DNA of 64,000 bases. Source: Chryseobacterium viscerum. GTDB lineage: Bacteria; Bacteroidota; Bacteroidia; Flavobacteriales; Weeksellaceae. The stretch covers positions 124,001 through 188,000 of the forward strand of contig NZ_PPEG02000003.1 of NCBI RefSeq assembly GCF_002899945.2. Reading direction: 5' to 3'. The notes under the pieces are model-generated. The model worked only from the letters and a program-made list of their open reading frames with translations. It was not told the DNA's origin and searched no databases. Position numbers and translations under genes: made by a program. Positions 7,368 to 16,119 of this stretch are shown here, piece after piece (positions within the stretch are counted from its first letter, which is position 1; every line of letters starts with the position of its first letter).

Positions 7368-8936
7368 ATGACAACAGCCATTATAGCCGGCGTTATCTGC
7401 TTAGTTATTGGGGCGATAATAGGGATGTTTTTCTCTAAAAGCTCACTGAATACTAAGGCAAAATTTATCATAGATGATGCAACAAAAAATGCCGAAAACC
7501 TTATAGAAAAAGCTAACGTACAAGCCGAATCCATAAAGAAAGAAAAGAACCTTCAGGCAAAAGAAAAATTCCTGGAACTGAAATCTCAACATGACGCAGA
7601 TATTCAATCCCGTGAAAAGAAAATGCAGGAGGTTGAAAAAAGAACCAAAGACAAGGAACATAAGCTGAATGACGAGCTTAGCAAGACTGGAAAACTTGAA
7701 AAAGATTTAGATAAGCAGATTGGAGATTACGCTAAGAAGAACGAAATTCTGGAAAGAAAACAGCAGGAATTAGATGTAGCTACCACTAAGAAAGTAGAAA
7801 TACTTGAAAAAATATCTAATTATACCGCTGATGAAGCGAAAGCAGAATTGGTAGAAACCATGAGAGCTGAAGCCAAAACAAGAGCTCAGGCACACGTTCA
7901 GAGCATCATGGAAGAAGCTCAGATGAATGCTAAAAACGAAGCGAGAAAAATCGTTATCCAGACGATCCAAAGAATCGGAACTGAGCAGGCTATCGAAAAT
8001 TCAGTATCAGTATTCAATATCGAGTCTGATGAAGTAAAAGGTAGAATTATCGGTAGAGAAGGTAGAAATATACGTGCTTTAGAAGCTATAACAGGAGTAG
8101 AAATTATCGTTGATGATACTCCGGAAGCGATCCTTCTTTCATGCTTTGATCCGGTAAGAAGAGAAATCGCAAGACTATCCCTTCACAGATTGGTTACCGA
8201 TGGTAGAATTCACCCGGCAAGAATCGAAGAAGTAGTTGAAAAAACAAAAAAACAGATCGAAGAGGAAATCATTGAAGTAGGGAAGAGAACGATCATTGAT
8301 TTAGGAATCCACGGATTACACCCTGAGTTGATCAAAATCGTAGGAAGAATGAAATACCGTTCTTCTTATGGACAAAACTTACTACAGCACTCAAGAGAAG
8401 TAGCAAACATCGCTGCAACAATGGCTGCTGAATTAGGATTAAACGTAAAATTAGCAAAAAGAGCAGGTCTACTACACGATATCGGTAAAGTTCCTGAGCA
8501 GGAATCAGAATTACCACACGCTCTATTAGGGATGCAGTGGGCTGAGAAATACGGTGAAAACCCTGAAGTAGTAAACGCGATTGGAGCTCACCACGATGAG
8601 ATTGAAATGAAATCGTTATTATCTCCGATCATTCAGGTAGCCGATGCGATCTCAGGAGCAAGACCAGGAGCAAGAAGACAGGTACTGGAATCTTATATTC
8701 AGAGATTGAAAGACCTTGAATCTGCAGCATTAAGCTTCGAGGGAGTATCCAGCGCTTATGCAATCCAGGCTGGTAGAGAACTAAGAGTAATGGTAGAGAG
8801 CGGAAAAGTAAATGACGAAGTCGCTTCTCAACTTTCTTACGATATCTCTGAGAAAATTCAGAATGAACTGACTTATCCGGGACAAGTAAAAGTAACAGTA
8901 ATCAGAGAAACGAGAGCTGTGAATATTGCCAGATAA
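7368..8936 (+). CDS. rny: Ribonuclease Y
   Basis: The 522-residue membrane-bound endoribonuclease starts RNA decay. It has an N-terminal transmembrane segment (residues 3-23), a long coiled coil to about residue 205, a KH domain ([15 protein letters not shown] near 225) and an HD domain with LLHDIGK near 368. Length and domain order are normal for the family. It lies downstream of zapA and the 6S-like RNA but is separated from them by the RNA's own terminator. Confidence 0.96.
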   Translation: MTTAIIAGVICLVIGAIIGMFFSKSSLNTKAKFIIDDATKNAENLIEKANVQAESIKKEKNLQAKEKFLELKSQHDADIQSREKKMQEVEKRTKDKEHKLNDELSKTGKLEKDLDKQIGDYAKKNEILERKQQELDVATTKKVEILEKISNYTADEAKAELVETMRAEAKTRAQAHVQSIMEEAQMNAKNEARKIVIQTIQRIGTEQAIENSVSVFNIESDEVKGRIIGREGRNIRALEAITGVEIIVDDTPEAILLSCFDPVRREIARLSLHRLVTDGRIHPARIEEVVEKTKKQIEEEIIEVGKRTIIDLGIHGLHPELIKIVGRMKYRSSYGQNLLQHSREVANIAATMAAELGLNVKLAKRAGLLHDIGKVPEQESELPHALLGMQWAEKYGENPEVVNAIGAHHDEIEMKSLLSPIIQVADAISGARPGARRQVLESYIQRLKDLESAALSFEGVSSAYAIQAGRELRVMVESGKVNDEVASQLSYDISEKIQNELTYPGQVKVTVIRETRAVNIAR

Positions 8937-8957
8937 TAATCAGAAAAAGATATTTTA

Positions 8958-8993
8958 TAAAAACCTTTCAAGAAATTGAAAGGTTTTTTATTT
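8958..8993 (+). terminator. Terminator after rny
   Basis: AAAACCTTTCA pairs with TGAAAGGTTTT around a six-base loop and is followed by T-rich sequence, 22 bases after the rny stop. Confidence 0.8.
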
Positions 8994-9009
8994 TTATCAA
9001 AACTTAAAA

Positions 9010-10251
9010 ATGCAAGAACTGTCCTTGTCTTCAAAACTGAAGTACATTTTCTCTATTCCCGTTATTATTTCTGCCTTAGGCTATTTTGTGGATATCTATG
9101 ACCTCCTTTTATTCGGAATCGTTAGAATACCGAGCTTAAAAGCATTAGGGCTTAATCCCGATGCGGATGGAACCTTTATTCTGAACTGCCAGATGATAGG
9201 GCTTCTTATCGGAGGAATTTTCTGGGGAAGCCTTGGTGATAAAAAGGGAAGGCTTTCTGTTCTTTTTGGCTCCATCCTCGTTTATTCTTTAGCCAATATT
9301 GCCTGTGGATTCCTTCCTTACTTTCCAAAAGAGCATCTCGTATATCAATATGCGGGTTTAAGGTTTATTGCAGGAATAGGACTAGCCGGAGAGCTTGGAG
9401 CAGGAATTACATTGGTTTCTGAAAGTCTGCCGAAGAATCTAAGAGCAATCGGAACCTCAGTGGTAGCCGGTTTTGGATTAATGGGAGCAGTGGTGGCTCA
9501 GCTTACGGTAGAATTGGCCGGAGGATGGAATATCTCTTATATCATTGGCGGAATAATGGGAATCCTGTTATTACTGCTGAGAATAAGTGTATCCGAATCC
9601 GGAATTTATAAAAATATCGTTCATAAAAATGTCTCAAAAGGGAATTTCCTATCCTTTTTTACCAATAAAGACAGATTGGTAAGATATTTAAAATGTATTG
9701 CGGTAGGATTACCTACTTGGTACTGTATAGGGATTCTGGCCGTTTTAGCCAATCAATTTGCCCCTGAATTGGGAATCAAGGACATCAATCCCGGAAAAGC
9801 AATTATGTGGGCCTATATAGGGATTTCTGTTGGTGATCTATTGAGTGGTTTTATTTCTCACGCTTTAAAATCCCGTAAAATGGCCATTTTCTACATGCTG
9901 ATCTTTACGGTTATCGGGGTGGCAGTTATGTTATTCGGTAATACCAATACAGAAACAAAATATTATTTGTTCTGCGTATGGCTTGGGTTTGGAACCGGAT
10001 ATTGGGCTATGTTTGTGACACTGGCAGCAGAACAGTTCGGAACCAATATCAGAAATACAGCAACGACAACCGTTCCCAATATGGTAAGAGGGCTTGTACC
10101 TGTTATGATTTTGGCTTTTGATTCCCTTAAAGGTCATTTCCCGGTTGTAGAAAGTGCTGCTATAGTAGGAGTCGTAGTTTTTGGACTCGCATTTTATTCT
10201 TCGCTTACGATCTCAGAAACCCACGATAAAGACCTTGAGTTTACAGAATAA
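9010..10251 (+). CDS. MFS transporter, metabolite:H+ symporter type
   Basis: The 413-residue inner-membrane protein has about twelve hydrophobic segments. The loop GSLGDKKGRLSVL near residue 75 is the MFS motif between helices 2 and 3, and the N-terminal YFVDIYDLLLFGI resembles sugar-acid and metabolite symporters. The LRFIAGIGLAGELGAG stretch near residue 118 fits the same clan. The substrate cannot be inferred. It appears monocistronic: a terminator precedes it and a separate promoter for the next small gene follows. Confidence 0.85.
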   Translation: MQELSLSSKLKYIFSIPVIISALGYFVDIYDLLLFGIVRIPSLKALGLNPDADGTFILNCQMIGLLIGGIFWGSLGDKKGRLSVLFGSILVYSLANIACGFLPYFPKEHLVYQYAGLRFIAGIGLAGELGAGITLVSESLPKNLRAIGTSVVAGFGLMGAVVAQLTVELAGGWNISYIIGGIMGILLLLLRISVSESGIYKNIVHKNVSKGNFLSFFTNKDRLVRYLKCIAVGLPTWYCIGILAVLANQFAPELGIKDINPGKAIMWAYIGISVGDLLSGFISHALKSRKMAIFYMLIFTVIGVAVMLFGNTNTETKYYLFCVWLGFGTGYWAMFVTLAAEQFGTNIRNTATTTVPNMVRGLVPVMILAFDSLKGHFPVVESAAIVGVVVFGLAFYSSLTISETHDKDLEFTE

Positions 10252-10344
10252 TTTAAATTGTTTAAAAAACGAGAATAGGATATTTCTTATTTTGAATATA
10301 ATAATTCAGTTAAAATCAACAAATTATTAAATTTTATACTAATT

Positions 10345-10378
10345 TTTGTTGCGAGTAATTAATATTTGTTTAACTTTG
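10345..10378 (+). promoter_or_regulatory. Promoter of the first bacteriocin-like peptide gene
   Basis: TTTG at 10345-10348 and TAACTTTG at 10371-10378 are 22 bases apart. RNA would begin near 10385, leaving a leader of about 36 bases before the ATG at 10421. Confidence 0.6.
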
Positions 10379-10420
10379 GGAGACAACTAAAACTAATTTA
10401 TCTAATTAAAACTAAATCAC

Positions 10421-10609
10421 ATGAACGCAATCAAAAATGCTAAAAAGCTAGGAAAACAAGACTTGAAAAATATTACTGGAGGAATAAGCGGTAAGCCAGA
10501 TTTATCTCTTTGCGGATGCAGCTGCTCAGGATCTGTAACAGGCCCTGAATATTGCTCTCAATATATGGGTTGTCTACAGGTTTATACTTGTAACCAGTCT
10601 GCAGTATAA
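10421..10609 (+). CDS. Double-glycine leader, six-cysteine bacteriocin-like peptide
   Basis: This 62-residue peptide has a leader, KNAKKLGKQDLKNITGG, ending in the Gly-Gly site used by peptidase-containing ABC exporters, followed by a core with six cysteines (CGCSC near residue 31, then Cys at about 44, 50 and 56). The leader resembles a group annotated in Chryseobacterium as bacteriocin-like or RiPP-precursor peptides. No modifying enzyme or exporter lies nearby. It has its own promoter and a strong terminator, so it forms a single-gene unit. A second relative lies at 16120. Disulfide or thioether maturation is inference only. Confidence 0.75.
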   Translation: MNAIKNAKKLGKQDLKNITGGISGKPDLSLCGCSCSGSVTGPEYCSQYMGCLQVYTCNQSAV

Positions 10610-10652
10610 AAAAATTATTTCAATACGAAATAAACATTTCCACATTTAATAT

Positions 10653-10684
10653 GCAGAACCCTCTTGATTTCAAGAGGGTTCTGC
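10653..10684. terminator. Bidirectional terminator
   Basis: GCAGAACCCTCTTG and its exact complement flank an ATTT loop. It lies between the converging peptide gene and the YeiH-type gene and can serve both. Confidence 0.85.
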
Positions 10685-10688
10685 TCTT

Positions 10689-11651
10689 TTAATGGATAAT
10701 ATAAAAGAGACTGCCAACACTTATCGTAATCCAAAGGATCACAGCGGTGAGTAAAGGTTTTAATCCTATTGACTTCAGCGTCTGAAGAGAAAGAGTAGAA
10801 CCAATGAAAAATAAGGTCAAGTTCAATCCGGATTTTGCTACAACAGTTATTGAAGTACTGAAACGGTCAAAAAATGGGAAATACGTATTCAAAAGAATGG
10901 CCAGAATAAAATAACCGATGAACCAGGGTATCTTTATTTTTGAGTCTTTAGTTTTAAAAATAAACATGGTAATCAATGAAATTGGGATAATCCACAAGGC
11001 ACGCGCCAGCTTTACGGTAGTTGCTATTTTCAAAGCTTCATCTCCATATTTACTTGCGGCCCCTACCACAGAACTTGTGTCGTGAATACCTACTGCACAC
11101 CAAAGGCCAAACTGCTCCTGAGAAAGATTCAGTAGATGCCCTATGGCAGGATAGACAAACAAAGCAATAGAATTTAAGGTAAAAACGATAGCCAGTGCAA
11201 GTGAAATCTGTTTCGTGCTTGGTTTGATAATAGGAGATATCGCTGCAATGGCGCTCCCTCCACAAATAGCTGTCCCTGCAGAAAGGAGATAGGATAAAGG
11301 TCTTTCCAGTTTAAATATTTTTCCAAGAAAATAGCCCAAAACCATTACTGTAACAATACTTAGAACAGTCAGCATCAATCCTGTTTTTCCAGCGTGAAGT
11401 GCTTCATCGAGCTTCAGTCCGAATCCCAGCCCTACAATTGAAATCTGCAGCAGCAAATGAATATAATGATGAAGATGCTTCTCAAAAGGATTTCCTATAA
11501 AAACAGCCAGGGCAAAACCTAAACCTAAAGCAATGGGTGAAGATATAAGTGGGGTAAGGCACAGAACAGCCAATACAATAAAAAATACTTTCCGTGTCAT
11601 TTCATTTTGAATGAAATTTTTCATAATGCGAACTTTTAAAATCTGCATCAA
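10689..11651 (-). CDS. YeiH-family putative sulfate exporter
   Basis: The 320-residue membrane protein with about ten hydrophobic segments matches the UPF0324/YeiH family: the GTAICGGSAIAAISPII stretch near residue 125, IHDTSSVVGAA near residue 198, and ISIVGLGFGLKL near 70. Members are proposed to export sulfate or related oxyanions. An internal ATG at 11624 gives a start closer to the usual length. A LysR gene lies upstream on the same strand, as is common for yeiH, and probably controls it. Confidence 0.87.
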   Translation of the reverse strand: MMQILKVRIMKNFIQNEMTRKVFFIVLAVLCLTPLISSPIALGLGFALAVFIGNPFEKHLHHYIHLLLQISIVGLGFGLKLDEALHAGKTGLMLTVLSIVTVMVLGYFLGKIFKLERPLSYLLSAGTAICGGSAIAAISPIIKPSTKQISLALAIVFTLNSIALFVYPAIGHLLNLSQEQFGLWCAVGIHDTSSVVGAASKYGDEALKIATTVKLARALWIIPISLITMFIFKTKDSKIKIPWFIGYFILAILLNTYFPFFDRFSTSITVVAKSGLNLTLFFIGSTLSLQTLKSIGLKPLLTAVILWITISVGSLFYIIH

Positions 11652-11770
11652 AATTCCGGAAAATACTATTACAAAGTAAATCGTATTTTGTTATGTTGGA
11701 TAACTAAAAGTTATAAGTAATAAAAGATAAAAGATCTTATCGTTACATTTTACTCTTTGCTTGACTATAT

Positions 11771-11845
11771 CAATAGGGTTGGGCTTTAGCCCAGCCAAAT
11801 AAATTAAAAAAAATCCATTGGCTTCAGCCAAAACTTAAAAGCTTT
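11771..11845. repeat. Two-hairpin intergenic repeat element
   Basis: GGGCTTTAGCCC lies within TTGGGCTTTAGCCCAGCC (about 11778-11796), and TTGGCTTCAGCCAA lies at 11818-11831. Both form short hairpins separated by an A-rich spacer. The element stands between the LysR gene and the yeiH start. The form suggests an interspersed palindromic repeat; copy number was not checked. Confidence 0.55.
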
Positions 11846-11917
11846 GTATGTTTTTAATAACAATGCTAAAAAATAATAGGATTTTTCTATTATTAATAGA
11901 TTTACATCATAAGGAGA

Positions 11918-12793
11918 CTACTCTGCAAATCTCAGGAAAAGCTTGATCAGTTCAGACTGTTCACCCTTAGGAAGAATAAAGTGGAAATCTCTTTCAATAC
12001 TGAAGTTTTTAATATCAATAACAGTCAGGATATTGTTTTTCAATTCGTTCAGAATTGTACTGATAGAAAGGAATGCCATACATTCGGAGTGGAGAAGGTA
12101 GTTTTTGATACTTTCACTGCTTCCCAGCTGGATTACCGTATTTAATTCATTGATATTGATTTCTTTCTCCTTCAGCCGGTTTTGTATAAACTCAAGAGTC
12201 CCGGATCCCTGCTCCCTGAAGATCAGATCGAGCTGATAGAGATCTTTTACATGTAAGGTTTTATGAGCAAGAGGGTGATCTGATTTTGCGGTCAGGACAA
12301 TTTCATCAGGTTTAAAAGTCTTATATTCAAAATAAGAAGACTGAGATTCACCTTCAATAATACCCAGATCAATTTTTTCTTCTTTTAAAAGTGTAGAAAT
12401 CGCCTCCGTATTTCCGGTAAGAAGTTCGATCTTAATATCTTTATAATAAGTATTGAATTTTGCTAAAATTTCAGGTAAAATATACTGTGCAACAGTTGTA
12501 CTTGCCCCGATAATCAGTTTTCCTTTATGCTGCTGATTGATTTGGCTGATTTCAAATTCCATGTCGCGGTAGACATTTCTTATCTTTTCAGCATGTTCAT
12601 ACAGAATCTTTCCGCTTTGAGTCAGCTGGATAGAAGTTCCTTTACGATCAAATAACTTGACACCTACCTGAATTTCAATTTCTTTAATGTGTTTAGTAAC
12701 AGCGGGTTGTGAAATATGAAGCTCTTCTGAAGCTTTAGTGAAACTTAATCGGGATGCTACCGTATGGAAAACTTTTAGTCTGTAATCGAACAT
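11918..12793 (-). CDS. LysR-family transcriptional regulator
   Basis: The 291-residue protein carries an N-terminal winged helix-turn-helix (residues 1-60; SRLSFTKASEELHISQPAVT) and a periplasmic-binding-protein-like effector domain from about residue 90. LysR regulators bind small metabolites and usually act on the adjacent gene, here the YeiH-type exporter 267 bases downstream on the same strand. By family analogy the effector may be a sulfur compound, but the sequence does not show this. Confidence 0.9.
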   Translation of the reverse strand: MFDYRLKVFHTVASRLSFTKASEELHISQPAVTKHIKEIEIQVGVKLFDRKGTSIQLTQSGKILYEHAEKIRNVYRDMEFEISQINQQHKGKLIIGASTTVAQYILPEILAKFNTYYKDIKIELLTGNTEAISTLLKEEKIDLGIIEGESQSSYFEYKTFKPDEIVLTAKSDHPLAHKTLHVKDLYQLDLIFREQGSGTLEFIQNRLKEKEININELNTVIQLGSSESIKNYLLHSECMAFLSISTILNELKNNILTVIDIKNFSIERDFHFILPKGEQSELIKLFLRFAE

Positions 12794-12821
12794 GGGGGTA
12801 AAATTACGAATTATAGTTGGA

Positions 12822-13118
12822 AATGGAGAAGGTGGGTGAGAGAGTTTGAGAGTGGGAGGGTTGGAGAGTGATGAGATGCGAGATACGAGTTTCGGGGTTT
12901 TTGAGTCTGAGGGTTTGAGAGATCCGGGATCCGGGATTCGAGGTTTGTGGTTTTAAGTTTGAGGGATTTTGGGTTTCAAGGTTTTATAAGTGAAGAACTA
13001 AGAATTAATAAAAACTAGCATCCCGCAACCAAGAACAAAATAAACAAATAACTGTGACCTCGCATTTCGCATCCTGAATCTCGTAACTCGTAACCCGCGC
13101 CACGAATCCCATAACCCT
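12822..13118. repeat. Skewed intergenic repeat element (left flank of the fluoride antiporter)
   Basis: The gap of 325 bases between the LysR start and the CLC stop holds no gene. Its left two-thirds is purine-rich (units such as GAGTTTGAGAGTGGGAG and GATCCGGGATCCGGGATTCG). Its right third is pyrimidine-rich (CTCGCATTTCGCATCC, CTCGTAACTCGTAACCCGC) and could pair imperfectly with the left. It touches the CLC stop codon. A similar element lies in opposite orientation at 14577-14757. Open frames here are chance products. Confidence 0.75.
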
Positions 13119-14426
13119 TTATAAAAAATCTGAAACTGATTGATCCTGCTGACTTTCATACCTTCTGTTCTTAGCTTCCCCGATTTTCTGTTTCGTATAA
13201 ATACTGTTGTGACCGGAAAGAAGATAAGAAACAACACAGGCAATAGCCACATACACTCCGCATTCTGCCCCGAATAATTCAATTCCCATCAGCATACAAG
13301 CCAAGGGCGTATTGGTAGCTCCGGCGAAAACTGCTACAAATCCCATTCCTGCCAATAATCCAAATGGCAACGGAATAAAAAGAGATAAAGCACTGCCTAA
13401 TGCAGCTCCGATAAAAAATAAAGGAGTGACTTCTCCACCTTTGAATCCGGCGGAAAGGGTAATGATCGTAAAAATCATTTTTAAAGCAAAATCATACAAA
13501 GGAAGCTGTTTTTCAAAAGATTCTACGATCACAGGAATTCCTAATCCGATGTATCGGGTGGTGCCCATCGCAAAAACAGCTAACGCAATAATAATTCCTC
13601 CTACAACAGGACGAAGTGGAGGGAATTTAATTTTTGATTTGAAAACAGATCCCATCCAATGAATGATTTTACTGAAAGCCGCAGCACAGATTCCGAAAGC
13701 AATTCCTGCCAGAATACTGTAGAGAATTGGTAAAAACTCAAGTTTTGGGATAAAATCAATATGATAATGGGTGTGTTTTACATTCCAGAGATTAGTAGCC
13801 CAGTCTGCAAGAATAGCAGAGGCAAAAGCAGGAAAGATGGCATTATACCGTATTCTTCCGATCAGAAAAACTTCAAGACCAAAAACTGCTCCGGCAAGTG
13901 GGGTCCCAAAAATAGAACCAAATCCGGCAGCAATAGCAGCAATGATTAGTATTTTTCTTTCATTTCTATCCAGTTTAAAAGGCTTGGTAAGCTGATCCGC
14001 TATAGCACCGGCCATTTGGAGTGCCGTTCCTTCACGACCGGCAGATCCTCCGAATAAATGGGTTACGATGGTTCCCAGATAAACAAAAGGAGCCATTTTA
14101 AACGGAATCATTCCTTTGGGGTCATGAATTGTATCAATCAACAGATTATTTCCGGCTTCAACATCTTTTCCGAAGTAATGATAAAGGAGTCCTATCAGAA
14201 ATCCGCCAACAGGAAGTAATGCAATTAGCCAGAGATTATTTTCCCTGAAATTGGTTGCCCATTCCAATGATTGAAGAAACCCTGCGGAAGCTGTTCCTAC
14301 CAAAGCACCTATAATAATGCTGATACACAGCCATTTTAAAATATAGGGCAGCGCTGGAAATTTTCTGAAGAAAAAATAAGTGTGAAAAATTGCTTTTTTA
14401 CCAAGTGTCCATTGCTTTTTTGACAT
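13119..14426 (-). CDS. CLC-type fluoride/proton antiporter
   Basis: The 435-residue protein has the CLC fold with ten or more membrane helices. It carries GREGT near residue 131, the variant typical of fluoride-specific CLC proteins (chloride channels have GREGP), and FKGGEVTPLFFIGAALG near residue 335. A fluoride riboswitch aptamer stands directly upstream of its start, which supports fluoride export rather than chloride conductance. It is monocistronic and bracketed by two inverted repeat elements. The usual annotation would be voltage-gated chloride channel family protein. Confidence 0.92.
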   Translation of the reverse strand: MSKKQWTLGKKAIFHTYFFFRKFPALPYILKWLCISIIIGALVGTASAGFLQSLEWATNFRENNLWLIALLPVGGFLIGLLYHYFGKDVEAGNNLLIDTIHDPKGMIPFKMAPFVYLGTIVTHLFGGSAGREGTALQMAGAIADQLTKPFKLDRNERKILIIAAIAAGFGSIFGTPLAGAVFGLEVFLIGRIRYNAIFPAFASAILADWATNLWNVKHTHYHIDFIPKLEFLPILYSILAGIAFGICAAAFSKIIHWMGSVFKSKIKFPPLRPVVGGIIIALAVFAMGTTRYIGLGIPVIVESFEKQLPLYDFALKMIFTIITLSAGFKGGEVTPLFFIGAALGSALSLFIPLPFGLLAGMGFVAVFAGATNTPLACMLMGIELFGAECGVYVAIACVVSYLLSGHNSIYTKQKIGEAKNRRYESQQDQSVSDFL

Positions 14427-14432
14427 AATATA

Positions 14433-14522
14433 CCTGATTAGTTATTGGTTAATAATCTATTAATCAGGCGTCATCAGCTTTTGTAAAGCGGTTGGGTAAG
14501 GAAGAACACCATTTCCTTTTGA
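14433..14522 (-). promoter_or_regulatory. Fluoride riboswitch (crcB motif) with expression platform
   Basis: Read on the minus strand, the conserved crcB-motif blocks occur in order: GGAAATGGTGTTCTTCC (14516 to 14500), AACCGC (14493 to 14488) and GCTGATGACGCC (14478 to 14467). The end of the aptamer overlaps CCTGATTA (14468 to 14461), which can pair with TAATCAGG (14440 to 14433) just before the CLC start. Ligand binding and this hairpin are thus mutually exclusive, suggesting a switch acting on translation initiation. Confidence 0.93.
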
Positions 14523-14576
14523 TACTGCAAATATAAAAAGAATTTGTTTTTAAAAAGAATTTTTTTGCTGCTGGTT

Positions 14577-14757
14577 TTTTTTTGTTTCAGGGTTAGGGCT
14601 ACGAGTTATATTCGTTGCGGGTTACGGGTTACGGGTTGCGGGTTAAGAGTTTCGGGTTATATACCCACAACATTAAACTCTCAAGCTCTCGAATCCTCAA
14701 ACCCTCAAATACTCCCACTCTCAAACTCAAACTTCAAAATCCCGAACCTCGCATCCC
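14577..14757. repeat. Skewed intergenic repeat element (right flank of the fluoride antiporter)
   Basis: The left arm is GGGTTACGGGTTACGGG-like; the right arm is CCTCAAACCCTCAAA and CTCCCACTCTCAAACTC, ending in CCTCGCATCCC directly against the stop of the thioesterase gene. Its reverse complement contains GAGTTTGAGAGTGGGAG, shared with the element at 12822-13118, so the two form an inverted pair around the CLC gene. Confidence 0.75.
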
Positions 14758-15225
14758 TTACAAAAAAGGTTTCATTTCATCCTCAATCTGGGTTCTCAGG
14801 TCCATCAGGCGTTTAGCATATATTTCCTGCTGCTTTTCCTCTTCAGTTGTTGGGATCCATTTGGGTACAGGAAGTTTTTTACCATTTTCATCCACGGCAA
14901 CAAAAACGATGATACAATGGGTTTTTTTCTCAAAATTGGGCTGTTTTAGGTTTCTTGAAAACACATTGATCGCAATATGCATGCTTGAAGTTCCGGTATA
15001 GATCACCTGGGCATCTACTTTTACCACTTCCCCGATTTTGATGGGGTCATAAAAACGGATTCCGCCTACATAAACTGTGACAGAATAATTACCACTCCAG
15101 GTTGTCGCACACGCATAACCCGCCTGATCAATCCATTTCATAACGCTTCCTCCATGTACATTTCCTCCGTAATTAACATCTGAAGGCTCTGAAATAAACT
15201 GAAACGTAATAGGCTTGTTCTGCAT
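14758..15225 (-). CDS. Acyl-CoA thioesterase, hotdog fold
   Basis: The 155-residue single hotdog-domain protein resembles YciA/BFIT-type acyl-CoA hydrolases: NYGGNVHGGSVMKWIDQAGY near residue 18 holds the nucleotide-site and catalytic segment, and FYDPIKIGEVVKVDAQV follows near residue 54. It would release free fatty acid and CoA in the cytosol. The stop codon TAA is followed at once by a repeat element. No operon partner is evident. Confidence 0.87.
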   Translation of the reverse strand: MQNKPITFQFISEPSDVNYGGNVHGGSVMKWIDQAGYACATTWSGNYSVTVYVGGIRFYDPIKIGEVVKVDAQVIYTGTSSMHIAINVFSRNLKQPNFEKKTHCIIVFVAVDENGKKLPVPKWIPTTEEEKQQEIYAKRLMDLRTQIEDEMKPFL

Positions 15226-15346
15226 CTTTATAAAATTTTAATAAAGTTATTTAATAATTTCCAAAGTTTTAGATTAAATCCTACTTTTGAAAGACGAAAC
15301 TTTCAATGAAAGAGAATTGTAACAAACAAAAGATTTAGAAATAGAA

Positions 15347-15703
15347 ATGAAGAAAGTATTTTATCTCAACACATGTGATACCTGCAGAAAAATTTTAGCC
15401 CAATTTGACCTTACAGACTGGGAACTTCGTGAAATCAAAAAAGCGCCAGTCACTAAAGATGAATTGGCCGAGATGTATAAAAAAACAAAATCATACGAGG
15501 CATTATTCAGCAGAAAGTCTACGCAGATCAAATTGAGAGGTTTGGATGTGAAATCTTTAACAGAAAAAGATTTTAAAGAATTACTGTTGGATCATTATAC
15601 TTTCCTAAAAAGGCCTGTATTTATTACAGATAAGGAGATTTTCGTAGGAAATGACAAGACAAATGTGGAAGCTCTTCAAACATTTTTTGGAGTCAATGAA
15701 TGA
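15347..15703 (+). CDS. ArsC/Spx-family thioredoxin-like protein
   Basis: The 118-residue protein has an N-terminal FYLNTCDTCRK with a CxxC pair (about residues 10 and 13) and the later LKRPVFI segment typical of the ArsC family. Such proteins are either glutaredoxin-dependent arsenate reductases or YffB-like proteins of unknown role. No other arsenic gene is nearby, so the YffB-like reading is as likely. A TActTTTG box at 15292-15299 may drive it, and its stop overlaps the next start by four bases. Confidence 0.8.
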   Translation: MKKVFYLNTCDTCRKILAQFDLTDWELREIKKAPVTKDELAEMYKKTKSYEALFSRKSTQIKLRGLDVKSLTEKDFKELLLDHYTFLKRPVFITDKEIFVGNDKTNVEALQTFFGVNE

Positions 15704-16041
15704 AATATCTGATTTCCATATTGATTTGTCTTGCTGTCAGTATAAAAGGGCAGACGGTTTACAAAACACCTTCGGGGACCAAGTTTCATTTATCATCATG
15801 CAGAATGGTGAAAAATTTTTCTTCTGGTCTCTCTGTAAATGAGGCATTGGAAATTGGGCTTCAACCCTGTAAGATCTGTAACCCCGGCAAAACATCAGTA
15901 TATGGAATTGTTTCCAGTGCTAAAAAAGTGAATGGTATCAATAAAGGAAATCAATGCTTGGGAAGAACAAAGAAAGGAACAAGGTGTAAACATTATACCA
16001 GTATTGGTAATGATTATTGTTTTCAGCATGTTCCAAAATAA
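15700..16041 (+). CDS. Secreted cysteine-rich protein with two zinc-ribbon-like modules
   Basis: The 113 residues start in the ATGA overlap with the ArsC-like gene. A signal peptide covers about residues 1-17. Residues 22-62 have the shape of the Ada metal-binding domain (TPSGTKFHLSSCRMV, then GLQPCKIC). Residues 84-113 form a second module, CLGRTKKGTRCKH followed by GNDYCFQH, a Cys/His set likely to bind zinc. I do not recognise a function for the combination. Co-transcription with an ArsC-like protein hints at a redox or metal role outside the cytoplasm, which is inference. Confidence 0.75.
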   Translation: MKYLISILICLAVSIKGQTVYKTPSGTKFHLSSCRMVKNFSSGLSVNEALEIGLQPCKICNPGKTSVYGIVSSAKKVNGINKGNQCLGRTKKGTRCKHYTSIGNDYCFQHVPK

Positions 16042-16119
16042 ATTGTATCTATAATTTGTGATTTATTTCAATGAGTTAATTATTAAATACTTAACTTTAT
16101 GATTACCAAAAAATAAATC

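Noticed and set aside
12998..13282. Minus-strand frame across the repeat and the CLC 3' end
   Set aside because: It overlaps the CLC gene in another frame and translates repeat sequence; no family resemblance.
14544..15001. Open frames within and beyond the skewed repeat
   Set aside because: They consist of translated repeat units and antisense of the thioesterase gene, with no protein-like composition.
15347..15703. Arsenic resistance operon
   Set aside because: Only an ArsC-family protein is present; no arsR, arsB or acr3 is adjacent, and YffB-like proteins share the same motifs.
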